From contig NC_087062.1 in NCBI RefSeq assembly GCF_963678635.1, positions 18,465,789-18,529,788 of the forward strand: a DNA stretch of 64,000 nt, in the 5' to 3' direction. Below the pieces are notes generated by a model that saw only the letters and a list, made by a program, of their open reading frames with translations, made no database searches and was not told the DNA's origin. Source of the stretch: Symsagittifera roscoffensis (lineage: Eukaryota > Xenacoelomorpha > Acoela > Convolutidae). This document shows positions 35,430 to 48,179 of this stretch, piece after piece (within the stretch, counting starts at the first letter, position 1; every line of letters starts with the position of its first letter). The position numbers were made by a program, and so were the translations under genes.

Positions 35430-36600
35430 GGGCAAAAGACATTAAAGGACAATTTTAGTTCAGTGGTTCGCATGGCTGTCCTGCGCCCCAACACTTTTTA
35501 AACATAAAGGAAAAAGTGTTGTTTTGAGAAATGACATTGAAAGTCAGAAAAGATATTTTTCATAGGTCACATTCTCGCAGTGCAGAAGAATGAGAACGTT
35601 AGAAGGCTTTAGCGATGTGGTTTGATGTCATTTATAGCATATAGTGAGTATTTTGATGTAGATACATTTACTTTTTGGTTTGCTGTTTAAATTTTGTCTC
35701 ATGGCACTGTATCATTTTTGAGATAATAAAAATGAATGAGGTGTTTAAACGGGTTGTCTGGGGATGAATATATGCCATTCAAACAGAACGCGGTTTTTTT
35801 CCGGAAGAAAACATTCGTACGATGCGTTAAATTTGACGCTTAATGATGTTATCTGCTAAAAAAAAACGAAATATTAATGTTAATTGAGAGTTTTTAATTT
35901 CTTTTAAATTTCTAATTGGACGTATATGACACCTTACAAATTGATTTTGGCTAAACTTGAGACCAGCCAAACTCAGCACAATGGTCTTTACAGTCAGAAT
36001 TACAGATATTGAAGAAAACAGACAAAAACTACGTATCACATTTTGAAAAAAAAAACGGAAGAAAAGAAGCCTTTCGAATTGTAACGATTGTGCAGCTTCT
36101 TTGGCGAAGTGAAAGAAAAATGAGAAGTTTCTTGTTGAAGTGGAGGACTTGTTTTTTAACAACTTTAAGCTTCCTGCAATGTCCTGAATTAAGAATAACT
36201 TATCAAAATTCATTTTCAGATCATGAGATTCTAGAAGATGGGGGAAAGGGTCATTCTATGTCGATGATTAGGGTAATTTTTTCTACTGTACAACAACAAT
36301 AGGAATATAATAACTTAGTAATAATAGTGTAACAGCTCTATTATTAGGAATGATCTCGCCGTCTGGGAATACTGGGACCCAGCCTGAGCTCATTATTTTC
36401 AATTGTTGATCAAAATAATTTGCGCGGCTCGGCTGATAGCTTTTCGACAATTACGATTTTGTTTACTAAATGTTACAAAAAATACCTTGATTTGGCTATG
36501 GTAGAGACGAAAAAAGCACGTAAAGCTCTATTTTGAGAAGAGCTATTTGCTTTGAATTCTATCAGTTTTTTTTACGTCGGTATGTACTTCCGGGCGAATC
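35430..36600. repeat. Old two-copy repeat, copy 1
   Basis: The sequence from about 35,430 resembles that from 36,818, with clear identity over 35,430-36,100 (offset about 1,382 bp) and weaker, indel-rich similarity on to about 36,600. It ends with the two boxes of the interspersed family (CTGGGAATACTGGGACCCAGC near 36,364 and CTTCCGGGCGAAT near 36,588). The minus-strand open segment 35,827-36,213 is Phe-rich and recurs in copy 2; I do not consider it a gene. Confidence 0.75.
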
Positions 36601-36817
36601 TTACATTTTCAGACTAAAAATACGAGTCAAATTTGGCTAAACACTCATTTTTGACTGCAAAATTGTTGAAACTTGGCATATTACTCTTTTTAACTAGTTC
36701 TGTTTGTTCCAAATTTGGCTCTCAATTTGAATAAAAACGGATTCCTTATTAACATTTTTTGGATTTTCTGAAAGAATGTATTTTCCGGAGGCCAAACGAA
36801 TTACATTGAATTAGGGA

Positions 36818-38040
36818 TAAGACATTGAAGGATAATTTTAGTTTGATGGTTGGCAGGGCTGTACTGCGCCCCAGAACTTTTTAAACTTAAGAGAAAAAGT
36901 TTTATTTTGAGAAATGACATTGAAAGTCTGAAAAGATATTTTTCATAGGTCACATTCTCGCAGTGCAGAAGAATGAGAACGTTAGAAGGCTTAGCGATGT
37001 GGTTTGATGTCATTTATAGCATATAGTGAGTAATTTGATGTAGATACATTTACTTTTTGGTTTGCTGTTTAAATTTTGTCTCATGGCACTGTATCATTTT
37101 TGAGATAATAAAAATGAATGAGGTGTTTAAACGGGTTGTCTGGAGAAGCATATATGCCATTCAAACAGAACGCGGTTTTTTTCCGGAAGAAAGCAATCGT
37201 ACGATGCGTTAAATTTTACGCTTAATGATGTTATCTGCTAAAAAAAAACGAAATATTAATGTTAATTGAGAGTTTTTAATTTCTTTTAAATTTCTAATTG
37301 GACGTATATGACACCTTACAAATTGATTTTGGCTAAACTTGAGAACAGCAAAACTCAGCGCAATGGTTTTTACAGTCAGAATTACAGATTTTGAAGAAAA
37401 CAGACAAAAACTACGTATAACATTTTGAAAAAAAAACGGAAGAAAAGAAGCCTTCCGAATTGTAACGATTGTGCAGCTACAATTGTAACCGGACCAGTTA
37501 CACGAAACAAGAAGGCGAGAACAAAAATAGAACACTTCCTGGTAGTGAAAAAAGCGCTTCTTCAATGAAGTTAAAGAACACCGAAGGGCCAGGAGTTGTG
37601 CTCCAGAACTGCTATTTTAACAACTTTTAGCCTCCTGGATATGAAAAGCTAGGAATTAAGAAAAGGGTCGATCCATTCTCGGATGATTTTCAAAACTGTA
37701 TGAGCACAAACGTAGTAATGTAACAAATAAAGACGGTCTATCAGTCATGCTTTTAGGAGTGACCTCGTGGTCTGGGAGCTCCTGAGAGTTCTTGACTCAA
37801 GGTCTTCAGATCCAGTCAAGAGCTCACGAATTCCACCTAAATTTAGGATAACTTCACTCTCTTCTGATACCTTAAGAGAGTGATGGTTTTGTTGACTTGT
37901 TTTATGAGAATTATGTTGAAATTGCTAGCATAGAGGCGGTCACCAGCACTTAAAGCTCTATTTTGACGAGACCCAATTTTTAGAGGATTTAGCTTTACTT
38001 TGCGTCGGTACGTACTTCCGGGCGAATGTTACACGGGTGA
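36818..38040. repeat. Old two-copy repeat, copy 2 (its right part was duplicated again)
   Basis: Matches 35,430-36,600. It ends with GTCGGTACGTACTTCCGGGC near 38,007. Its portion from 37,568 onward was copied again as the left edge of the younger segmental duplication, reappearing at 44,187-44,655 with few differences. Confidence 0.75.
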
Positions 38041-39839
38041 AGAAAAAATGAAAAGATCTTGATGCCGTAACTTTTATCTGAGAAAATGCAGTTTTTTTAT
38101 TAATTAATGATTGGTGCGTAGAGATTAAATGGACCTAATTGCCAGAAATTTTTATCTTTAGCGTTCCAGAAGACAGAAAAAAAACGCAGCAGCATGGAAT
38201 ATTGAAAAATCCACGAGCAAATTGATGCTGGTGTTATCTGCAGAATAAAATGAGCAAACAAACTGAGAAAAAGCTAGCTCTCAATCCTATACGGCTGCAG
38301 AGTGACTTGATGCTCTTTTTTGGTTATGCTGGGAGAGTTAAAAAAGGTATTGACGTCATCAAAGACACATTTGTGTCCCAGTGAAGAGTTCGTTGGGTCG
38401 ACAAACCTCAGGATACTGCAGGACACGAAGCAGCAGTCAGTGCCATTTTATACCTTATGAACTCCAGTTTAAGAAACGAGTCACTTGATGAATCCGCTAA
38501 ACCTAGACCCAAACAAAATTCGTCAGAGCCCAGGTGTAAAAACTAAAACAGGAAGAAAAACCCCAGGAGCATATTTGGAATCGTCTTGAGTCGCGTTGAA
38601 CCTCGCGCCATGCATCAACGGTGTAATGGAGGGAAAATTATCATTTAGTTCATCAACGTATAAATAACTACTAAATGATTACATGCAAAATACTCATAAC
38701 GTGTATATTTTATTATCGATTACGAACGATTTTCTGACCATTTATATTACAGTTCACTGGTTGCATCTGACTCTGAAATTTTGTGATCATCGCTAGGATC
38801 GATGATCTTGCGCGCTGGATAAAAGTTCCAAATCGCTTATTGCAGCTTCGATTGCACGTAAACTTGAGCTTTTGCTAGATTGAGTACTATCAAAAAGTGG
38901 ATATCGCCCTGAGAATGCCTGCTGCTTTGGCGGAGCTTGCTGAAAAAGATTTTTCTATATTTAGCTGTTAGATTCAATTTCGAAGTTTTGACTAAATCTC
39001 TTTTTTGTTGGTTTTTACAACAAAAATATCTGCAATCTGAGTGACTTTATTCAGACAATTAGCCAAAATTTTGCTGCGTTTTTAGTAGTAAGAAGATCCG
39101 TTGGCTTGATGAAAAAAAAACAGAGCTAACATTTTTTATGGTTCCAGTTAAGCCAGTAACCTGAAAAACCACATAATGGGCTGCTAGATTTTTTGGCGGC
39201 ATAATCTCAGGACCTTTAGGATGCAATCAACTTTGAGATTCTGTGATTGAGGAAAATGGTATTTGTTGCCGGCAGAAAACGAAGGTGAGCCGGACACTTT
39301 AAACAAATCTCTCAAACTGAACGAGGTCAGTGATTTCCTAACGAGCACAATTTAATGCCATATAAATGCATGCCGAGGTAGATATGCCGTCTAGGATAAA
39401 CTCTGAGGGGTATTTCGACATAAAATAGATTGTTTTTATGACCTGGAATGATTTACGTGAACATTTTTTTTGTTGCAAACCTTCATGTTTATTTCCGCTT
39501 TTCAGTTCAATCGTATTGTAATTTGTCATAATCTTTTTTTTTGTATGCAGTATTCAGTATTATGGTCTAAAATGTTTGTGGGGTGGTCAAAACTGTTCCT
39601 ACGGAGAGCCTGAACAACGGATGTAACGACAATTCAAAATGAAAAGAGATAAACTGTTGCTGCTACAGTGATTTTTCCTGTGGACTACAGCTGAATCAAC
39701 AGCTATTTTCAGAGGCACAAAAAATTACCTGAAAACTTTGCATTCTCAAACTATGTTCCGGTTTTGTAATTTGAAAAACTTGAAATAAGACCAAATTGAA
39801 CGGATTGATTTTAAGTGAATTGAGTTGAAATGAGCGGAT

Positions 39840-40010
39840 GAATTGGTTGAGTCCAATTTGTTCAGATGGCAGTACTTGAGATCGAAGTTGAGCGTAAGTT
39901 GGCAGGAATCGAGATCGATTTTGTTTTTTTTTGACAAGAAATGAGATCGAAGTTGGGTTTTTGACAGGAATTGAGATTGGAGTTAGCTGCTTGACTTGGG
40001 GACAAGAGTT
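39840..40010. repeat. ~35-bp minisatellite (left copy)
   Basis: Imperfect units around TTTGACAGGAATTGAGATCG, each about 30-36 bp. The equivalent site in the right duplicate (46,500-46,690) has at least two more units, so copy number changed after the segmental duplication. Confidence 0.7.
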
Positions 40011-40279
40011 GTGATCGAACGTTTGGTAATTCAACTGGTGGCTGATCAATTTAGCAATAATTGAGATTGAACATGCGTGTGACCAATTGGTAAATAAAAG
40101 ATTTAATTTAAAACGCTACTACACATATAACTGGAGTTTGCAAACAAAACGCTGTTTCTACTTACAATTTGCGGATTCCACTTAGACTTTGCGGGTTCTG
40201 CTTACAATTGGCGGAATCCCCTTAGTTCGCTCACAGTTGCTGATACTACAACAGCTAAATTTTATTATACATAATTGTT

Positions 40280-41640
40280 TTTTTTATGGATTCGACAAGC
40301 TTTCGGATTCCGCAAATATTGTTGCGGGCTCCGCAAATTCGCCTACTTTAGTAGGAATCTTAAGCGGTAGTCTTTTAGCTACTTTTTGTGGATTCTAAAA
40401 TAGCAGAAAAGATCAGAGAAAAAAAGATAAATTCCCAAATGCCGCAACAAAACTGATTTTGACCTGTTCCAAATTCCGCTTACAATTCACAAAAAGCAGT
40501 TTGGCATCGTAATGTTTAAAAATAGTCTTCTTCGCAAATCGTCAAAAAAATTTTGCTTTGTTTTTCTTCAAAATTTCTTTGAACTTTCTTGAAGAATCGT
40601 TGATATGTTCCAAGATTCTTTGGTCAGAATTTGCTAAGACAGCCAAGAGTTTCGTTACGATTTAACCAAGCTTCTTCATTTTTTTTTAAAGATAGATGGA
40701 CTTGTGCAGGCTATCGCAACTAATTTCCTATCACTACCGAAATACAATATTTCGAGAACTACCCCAATTATAAAACAGTGACAGGGCTATGAATGTTCGG
40801 TCATAGATTACACATTGGTGCTTAAACTTGGTTTCAAATTCAAATAAAAAATAGATAGTTTTTTTTTCATCAAACAAGTCATGAGATAATATTAACAATA
40901 AGTATAGTAAACATAGGTATGTAAAACAGCCGAACCATGTCAGTTAACCATGTCCATTATTTTTTTTATGGATTCGACAAGCTTTCGAATTCCGCAAATA
41001 TTGTTGCGGGCTCCGCAAATTCGCCTACTTTAGTAGCAATCTTAAGCGGTAGTCTTTTAGCTACTTTTTGTGGATTCTAAAATAGCAGAGAAGATCAGAG
41101 AAAAAAAAACAAATTCCCAAATGCCGCAACAAAACTGATTTTGACCTGTTCCAGATTCCGCTTACAATTCACAAAAAGCAGTTTGGCATCGTAATGTTTA
41201 AAAATAGTCTTCTTCGCAAATCGTCAAAAAAATTTTGCTTTGTTTTGAACTTTTTTGAAGAATCGTTGATTTGTTCCAAGATTCTTTGGCCAGAATTTGC
41301 TAAGACAGCCAAGAGTTTCGTTACGATTTAACCATGCTTCTTCATTTTTTTTAAAGATAGATGGACTTGTGCAGGCTATCGCAACTAATTTCCTATCACT
41401 ACCGAAATACAATATTTCGAGAACGACCCCAATTATAAAACAGTGACAGGGCTATGAATGTTCGGTCATAGATGACACATTGGTGCTTAAACTTCGTTTC
41501 AAATTCAAATAAAAAATAGATAGTTTTTTTTTCAACAAACAAGTCATGAGATAATATTAACAAGAAGTATAGTAAACAGAGGTATGTAAAACAGCCGGCC
41601 CATGTCAGTTAAGATATAAGCAGCCAAAAATGTTGCTTCA
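40280..41640. repeat. Internal 682-bp tandem duplication in the left copy
   Basis: GGATTCGACAAGCTTTCG at about 40,289 recurs at about 40,971, and similarity continues for roughly 680 bp. The right segmental copy has only one such unit (from about 46,970). The duplication therefore happened in the left copy after the 6-kb event. The unit includes a phrase rich in TCCGCAAAT/GCGGATTC motifs. Confidence 0.88.
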
Positions 41641-41770
41641 GTTAAATATCAGTTAGGCAACAATAAAAAAGCTGCGCTAATTTAAACGCCAAAATTGTAA
41701 CAATCTTTCTGCTAATTATACATTTTCGGCTGGTTTAATCAAACTCAGCATATATAATCAGTACTTTTCT

Positions 41771-41776
41771 TTTATT
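41771..41776 (-). promoter_or_regulatory. AATAAA poly(A) signal of the duplicated fragment
   Basis: Minus-strand AATAAA just past the last exon of the fragment. It is retained in the duplicate at the place matching 47,788-47,793. Confidence 0.4.
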
Positions 41777-41781
41777 TAGTT

Positions 41782-44187
41782 TCAAGTATAATAATCAGTT
41801 ATTGTTGAAGTGTTTTCATTAGTTAACAGCCCTGCGGCCAAACTCTTTTCCAGGGCCAGCTCGTACATCTCTTTAGCACACTTTATTGTTTGTTCTACGT
41901 ATTCTGGTTTAACCAGTGCACCTGAAGTTTCATTTTGACCTTGATCGGGTCGATGAAGATTGTTATACTCGCCCAGTTGTTTTAAAACTGTTTTGATTTC
42001 ATCTAGTTTGAGATTCAAACTACTAGAATTAAGATTTCGCAAGATAGCAATCAGCTCTAAGGCACTTCCCGCTAATTTTTTGCCCTGGAATCGATCGTAG
42101 ATAGACATACTGCTGCTTCCATCTTCCATATAGATCAATACAATCAAAGAGCTCTCAATCACCTTAAACGCTATACCTGAATTGACACTTGGTTAATCAC
42201 AAAAGATCAAAGATTAGTTTAAAAAAAACAGCTAAGCTTCGTTAAATTTCATATATAATTCAAAGATATCCTAAGCTGAAGCTGTACTTTGATGATTTTC
42301 ACAGAAAAAAATAAAGCTTTCGACAAGCTCCAATTGGAACAAAAAAATATGCACCAAATCATTTTCGCAACTGTGAACTCTCGTTGCTGGGACGAAACAT
42401 CGACATATCATCAAAGAAAACCACGACTGGAGTCTAAAATTCTCTTTTTATGGAAACTTTTGAATTCTGAAAAAAAAAAAAAAATTTTGTTATGAGTAAC
42501 TGTTATTTTTTGATACTATCAGCCAACTGTTATAGCTGAGAAAACTAGCCTCGAAACCTTATTGCCTTATTCCTCTGATGCTGTTGCTTTGTTCAGCTGG
42601 AAAAAAAAACTAAAAATCAATTTTTCTAAGTTCTCGTTAAAGAATTACTAGTTTTTGAAAATAAAGTTTTAGTTTCAATTTCCTGACTGCCTCCTTCCCT
42701 TGCTTCTTTGCAAATACGGGAAAAGTGAGCGCAAATGAACTAAAAACTTTTGCGCTTGTTTCAGATTTATTTCGTAATTTTCACACCGATAGCAATGGTC
42801 AAAAAAATCAACGCTAAAAGCTCCTTTTAAAGCTTGCTAGTTTTTATGATTCCATACTCCCTCGCATATAAAAAGGAACAAATCCGCGTCCAAAAATCAG
42901 AAGAATCCTAGGGAGCCGATCTGAGAGAGCAGCGCTATACAGTCAATCATGTAATTTAATTGTCTCTGGCTCATTTCAGTTATTAATACCTATTTCATGA
43001 AGAGTTTCAACTCCTCCGACATCCTGGAAAACAGCAAGAAATTTTACGCTACTAACAAAGCAGAAGCTGCACCCTCCCTCTTGCTTGTTTTCAGTTGACT
43101 TAAAAATTTAAAAAAAAACTTACCTTCAAGGAAATCTCGAGCATCCAATTTCGATGACTTTCTTGATTAGTGCGGCTGTCTTCTTCAACCTTTCTACTAA
43201 GGAACATCCAGTGTTCCGTGGCTTGTTTGAGCCAGAGTTTAGTCAGAGTTGGATTTGGCTGTGGTTGGGTAAGTGCTTCGATGTGGAATTGTATTCCCAA
43301 GAATGAATCAAAAGAATTTCCTCGACCATTCAATGAAGACTGCAGTCTCCGAAAGGATTCGGTGTGAAAAGTACCGTGATTTTTCCGTTTTTTGTGAACC
43401 TTCAACTGCTCTGTATGAGCATTTTTTTCTCGATTCATCCGTTCAAAGTTCAACTCCAGGAAATTGTTTACTTCCATATCAGGTTCGGGTTGTTGAATTT
43501 GACTTGTTGTTCTTCTCGTGTCTCCAGTTTCAGCCACTGGCTCAATATTTTGCGCTTCTTTTTCTGTTCTTATAGATTCACTTACGACTCTAATAAGTCT
43601 TTGTTGCTGGTCAGGGCTTGAATACTTTCGCAGATATCTCTGTAGAAGGCGACGTTCCCGGTTGTTCATGTTGGAATCCAAGCGCTCTCCAGGCTTCTGG
43701 GATGTAACCGCTGTCCAGATAATCTGCTGAATGGTCATCACATCGCCTTCAAATTGCTCTTCTTCGGTGCCTTCGTCAATAGATGGTTCCTGTGACTCAT
43801 TTGTACCAGTGTCCAGCTTATAAAGGAAAGTAAATACTTATTTTGGGTTCAAGTTTAGAATGGTGTCCCTGTCTACTTGGATTCGAAAGAGGAGACAACG
43901 AACTGAAGGATCTGAAGACTCATTACTATCTTGAACTTCGCCGACGTACTTTGCATATTTAAAAACTGGCTCATGCTTGTTATCAGAATTCTCTTGAATT
44001 GCAACTATATCGCCAGATACAATTTTTCGGTCGGTGCTGTAATCGATCAGCGCACAAGAAGCGAGTGGAGCAATTTTTCCGACCAGCAAGTCTCGACTGT
44101 CTTTAGCAATCGAAACTCGGTTAAACGACGGAATGTTAGACTTGCAGAGCAGATCCTGCTCTTCGATTTCCGATTGACAGACGAAAA
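41782..44187 (-). pseudogene. Promoterless 3' fragment of the sacsin-like gene
   Basis: Duplicate of the last part of the neighbouring gene: a piece of the giant exon (43,121-44,187), the intron with the same GTAAGT donor, and the last exon (to 41,782). In frame from the breakpoint the coding sequence is open to 43,842. There a CAA (Gln) codon of the intact gene is TAA, cutting the frame after LNLNPK. Downstream the frame stays open to the donor, including the first half of HEPN. The last exon lacks the stop used in the intact gene (TTA for TGA) and extends 14 codons further, ending in ITDYYT. There is no start or promoter. It is a pseudogene fragment, although transcription from a chance upstream start cannot be excluded. 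Confidence 0.85.
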
Positions 44188-46499
44188 AGTTGAAGAACAC
44201 CGAAGGGCCAGGAGTTGTGCTCCAGAACTGCTATTTTAACAACTTTTAGCCTCCTGGATATGAAAAGCTAGGAATTAAGAAAAGGGTCGATCCATTCTCG
44301 GATGATTTTCAAAACTGTATGAGCACAAACGTAGTACTGTAACAAATAAAGACGGTCTATCAGTCATGCTTTTAGGAGTGACCTCGTGGTCTGGGAGCTC
44401 CTGAGAGTTCTTGACTCAAGGTCTTCAGATCCAGTCAAGAGCTCACGAATTCCACCTAAATTTAGGATAACTTCACTCTCTTCTGATACCTTAAGAGAGT
44501 GATGGTTTTGTTGACTTGTTTTATGAGAATTATGTTGAAATTGCTAGCATAGAGGCGGTCACCAGCACTTAAAGCTCTATTTTGACGAGACCCAATTTTT
44601 AGAGGATTTAGCTTTACTTTGCGTCGGTACGTACTTCCGGGCGAATGTTACACGGGTGAAGAAAAAATGAAAAGATCTTGATGCCGTAACTTTTATCTGA
44701 GAAAATGCAGTTTTTTTATTAATTAATGATTGGTGCGTAGAGATTAAATGGACCTAATTGCCAGAAATTTTTATCTTTAGCGTTCCAGAAGACAGAAAAA
44801 AAACGCAGCAGCATGGAATATTGAAAACTCCACGAGCAAATTGATGCTGGTGTTATCTGCAGAATAAAATGAGCAAACAAACTGAGAAAAAGCTAGCTCT
44901 CAATCCTATACGGCTGCAGAGTGACTTGATGCTCTTTTTTTATTATGCTGGAAGAGTTAAAAAAAGGCATTGACGTCATCAAAGACTCATTTGCGTCCCA
45001 GTGAAGAGTTCGTTGGGTCGACAAACCTCAGGATACTGCAGGACACGAACCAGCAGTCAGTGCCATTTTATACCTTATGTACTCCAGTTTAAGAAACAAG
45101 TCACATGAATCCGCTAAACCTAGACCCAAACAAAAACCGTCAGAGCCCAGGTGTGAAAATTTAAACAGGAAGAAAAACCCCCAGAAGCATATTTTGAATC
45201 GTCTTGAGTCGCGTTGAACCTCACGCCATGCATCAACGGTAAAATGGAGGGAAAATTATCATTTAGTTCATCAACGTATAACTAACTACTAATTGATTAC
45301 ATGCAAAATCCTCATAACCTGTATATATTATCATCGATTACGAATGATTTTCTGACCATTTATATTACAGTTCAGTTCACTGGTTGCATCTGACTCTGAT
45401 ATTTTGTGATTATCGCTAGGATCGATGATCTTGCGTGCTGGATAAAAGTTCCAAATCGCTTATTGCAGCTTCGATTGCACGAAAATTTGAGCTTTTGCTA
45501 GATTGAGTTCTATCAAAAAGTGGATATCGCCCTGAGAATGCCTGCTGCTTTGGCGGAGCTTGCTGAAAAAGATTTTTCTATATTTAGCTGTTAGATTCAA
45601 TTTCGAATTTTTTTCCTAAAAAAAGCTAACTAAATCCCTTGTTTGTTGGTTTTTACAAGAAAATTATCTGCAATCTGAGTGACTTTATTCAGCCAATTAG
45701 CCAAACTTTTGCTGCGTTTTTAGCAGTAAGAAGATCCGTTGGCTTGATGAAAAAAAAAACAGAGCTAACATTCTTTATGGTTCCAGTTAAGCCAGTAACC
45801 TGAAAAAACACATAATGTGCTGCTAGATTTTTCGGCGGCATAATCTCAGGACCTTTAGGATGCAATCAACTTTGAGATTATGTGATTGAGGAAAATTGTA
45901 TTTGTTGCCGGCAAAAAACGAACGTGAGCCGGACGCTTTAAACAAATCTCTCAAACTGAACGAGGTCAGTGATTTCCTAACGAGCACAATTTGATGCCAT
46001 ATAAAAGCATGCCGAGGTAGATATGCCGTCTAGGGTAAATTCTTAGGGGTATTTCGACATAAAAGAGATTGTTTTTATGACCTGGAATATTTACTTGAAC
46101 ATTTTTATTGTTGCAAATTTTCATGTTTATTTCCGCGTTTCAGTTCAATCGTATTGTAATTTGTCATAATCTTTTTTTTGTATGCAGTATTCAGTATTAT
46201 GGTCTAAAATGTTTGTATGCCGGTCAAAACTGTTCCTACGGAGAACCTGAACAACGGATGTAACGACAGTTCAAAATGAAATGAGATAAACTGTTGCTGC
46301 TACAGTGATTTTTCCTGTGGACTACAGCTGAATCAACAGGTAATTTCAGAGGCACGAAAAATTACCTAAAAACTTTGCATTCTCAAACTATGTTCCGGTT
46401 TCGTTATTTGAAAAACTTGAAATAAGACCAAATTGAACGAATTGATTTTAATTGAATTGAGTTGAAATGAGCGGATGAATTGGTTGAGTTCAATTTGTT

Positions 46500-46690
46500 C
46501 AGACGGAAGTAATTGAGATCGAAGTTGAGCGTAAGTTGGCAGGAATCGAGATCGAATTTGTTTTTTTTTGACAGGAAATGAGATCGAAGCTGGGTTTTTG
46601 ACAGGAATTGAGATTGAAGTTAGCTGCTTGACAGGAACTGAGATCAAAATTGGGTGTTTGACAGGAGTTTCGATCGAAATTGGGGACAAG
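46500..46690. repeat. ~35-bp minisatellite (right copy)
   Basis: Five or so units of TTTGACAGGAATTGAGATCG plus a variable tail. It is expanded relative to the matching site at 39,840-40,010. Confidence 0.7.
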
Positions 46691-47787
46691 AGTTGTGATC
46701 GAACGTTTGGTAATTCAACTGGTGCCTGATCAACTTAGCAATAATTGAGATTGAACATGCGTGTGACCAATTGGTAAATAAAAGATTTAATTTAAAACGC
46801 TACTACACATATAACTGGAGTTTGCAAACAAAACGCTGTTTCTACTTACAATTTGCGGATTCCACTTAGACTTTGCGGGTTCTGCTTACAATTGGCGGAA
46901 TCCCCTTAGTTCGCTCACAGTTGCTGATACTACAACAGCTAAATTTTATTATACATAATTATTTTTTTTATGGATTCGACAAGCTTTCGGATTCCGCAAA
47001 TATTGTTGCGGGCTCCGCAAATTCGCCTACTTTAGTAGGAATCTTAAGCGGTAGTCTTTTAGCTACTTTTTGTGGATTCTAAAATAGCAGAAAAGATCAG
47101 AGAAAAAAAGATAAATTCCCAAATGCCGCAACAAAACTGATTTTGACCTGTTCCAAATTCCGCTTACAATTCACAAAAAGCAGTTTGGCATCGTAATGTT
47201 TAAAAATAGTCTTCTTCGCAAATCGTCAAAAAAATTTTGCTTTGTTTTTCTTCAAAATTTCTTTGAACTTTCTTGAAAAATCGTTGATATGTTCCAAGAT
47301 TCTTTGGCCAGAATTTTCTAAGACAGCCAAGAGTTTCGTTACGATTTAACCAAGCTTCTTCATTTTTTTTAAAGATAGATGGACTTGTGCAGGCTATCGC
47401 AACTAATTTCCTATCACTACCGAAATACAATTTTTCGAGAACGACCCCAATTATAAAACAGTGACAGGGCTATGAATGTTCGGTCATAGATTACATATTG
47501 GTGCTTAAACTTGGTTTCAAATTCAAATAAAAAATAGATAGTTTTTTTTCAACAAACAAGTCATGAGATAATATTAACAAGAATTATAGTAAACATAGGT
47601 ATGTAAAACAGCCGACCCATGTCAGTTAAGATATAAGCAGCCGAAAATGTTGCTTCAGTTAAATAACAGTTAGGCAACAATAAAAAAGCTGCGCTAATTT
47701 AAACGCCAAAATTGTAACAATCTTTCTGCTAATTATACATTTTCGGCTGGTTTAATCAAACTCAGCATATATAATCAGTATTTTTCT

Positions 47788-47793
47788 TTTATT
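47788..47793 (-). promoter_or_regulatory. AATAAA poly(A) signal of the sacsin-like gene
   Basis: Minus-strand AATAAA about 48 nt past the TGA stop, within CTAAATAAAAG. It is well placed for 3' end formation and conserved in the duplicated fragment. Confidence 0.6.
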
Positions 47794-47840
47794 TAGTTTC
47801 AAGTATAATAATCAGTTATTGTTGAAGTGTTTTCATTAGT

Positions 47841-48179
47841 TCACAGCCCTGCGGCCAAACTCTTTTCCAGGGCCAGCTCGTACATCTCTTTAGCACACTT
47901 TATTGTTTGTTCTACGTCTTCTGGTTTAACCAGTGCACCTGAAGTTTCATTTTGACCTTGATCGGGTCGATGAAGATTGTTATACTCGCCCAGTTGCTTC
48001 AAAATTGTTTTGATCTCATCTAGTTTGAGATTCAAACTACTAGAATCAAGATTTCGCAAGATAGCAATCAGCTCTAAGGCACTTTCCGTTAATTTTTTGC
48101 CCTGGAATCGATCGTAGATAGACATACTGCAGCTTCCATCTTCCATATAGATCAATACAATCAAAGAGCTCTCAATCAC
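47841..48179 (-). other. Last exon of the sacsin-like gene (C-terminal half of HEPN)
   Basis: 339 nt including TGA, encoding 112 residues. It contains the HEPN-like helices LELIAILRNL, IKTILKQLGEYNNLHRPDQ and VEQTIKCAKEMYELALEKSL. The NLHRPDQ stretch lies where human sacsin has a RYPD stretch. I see no RX4-6H motif, so a ribonuclease activity is not indicated and a binding or dimer role is more likely. There is no methionine start, as expected for an internal exon. It is preserved with few changes in the duplicate at 41,782-42,160. Confidence 0.75.

Larger units (their letters stand above)
37568..44187. repeat. Segmental duplication, left copy (6.6 kb)
   Basis: Direct tandem copy of 44,187-50,201, with high identity by eye throughout. 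It is longer than the right copy because of an internal 682-bp tandem duplication (about 40,280-41,640). It holds non-coding DNA at 37,568-41,770 and then, on the minus strand, a copy of the 3' end of the sacsin-like gene. The breakpoint at 44,187/44,188 joins coding sequence of that gene (GACAGACGAAA) to the intergenic sequence AAGTTGAAGAACACC, which corresponds to 37,568 onward. Confidence 0.93.
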
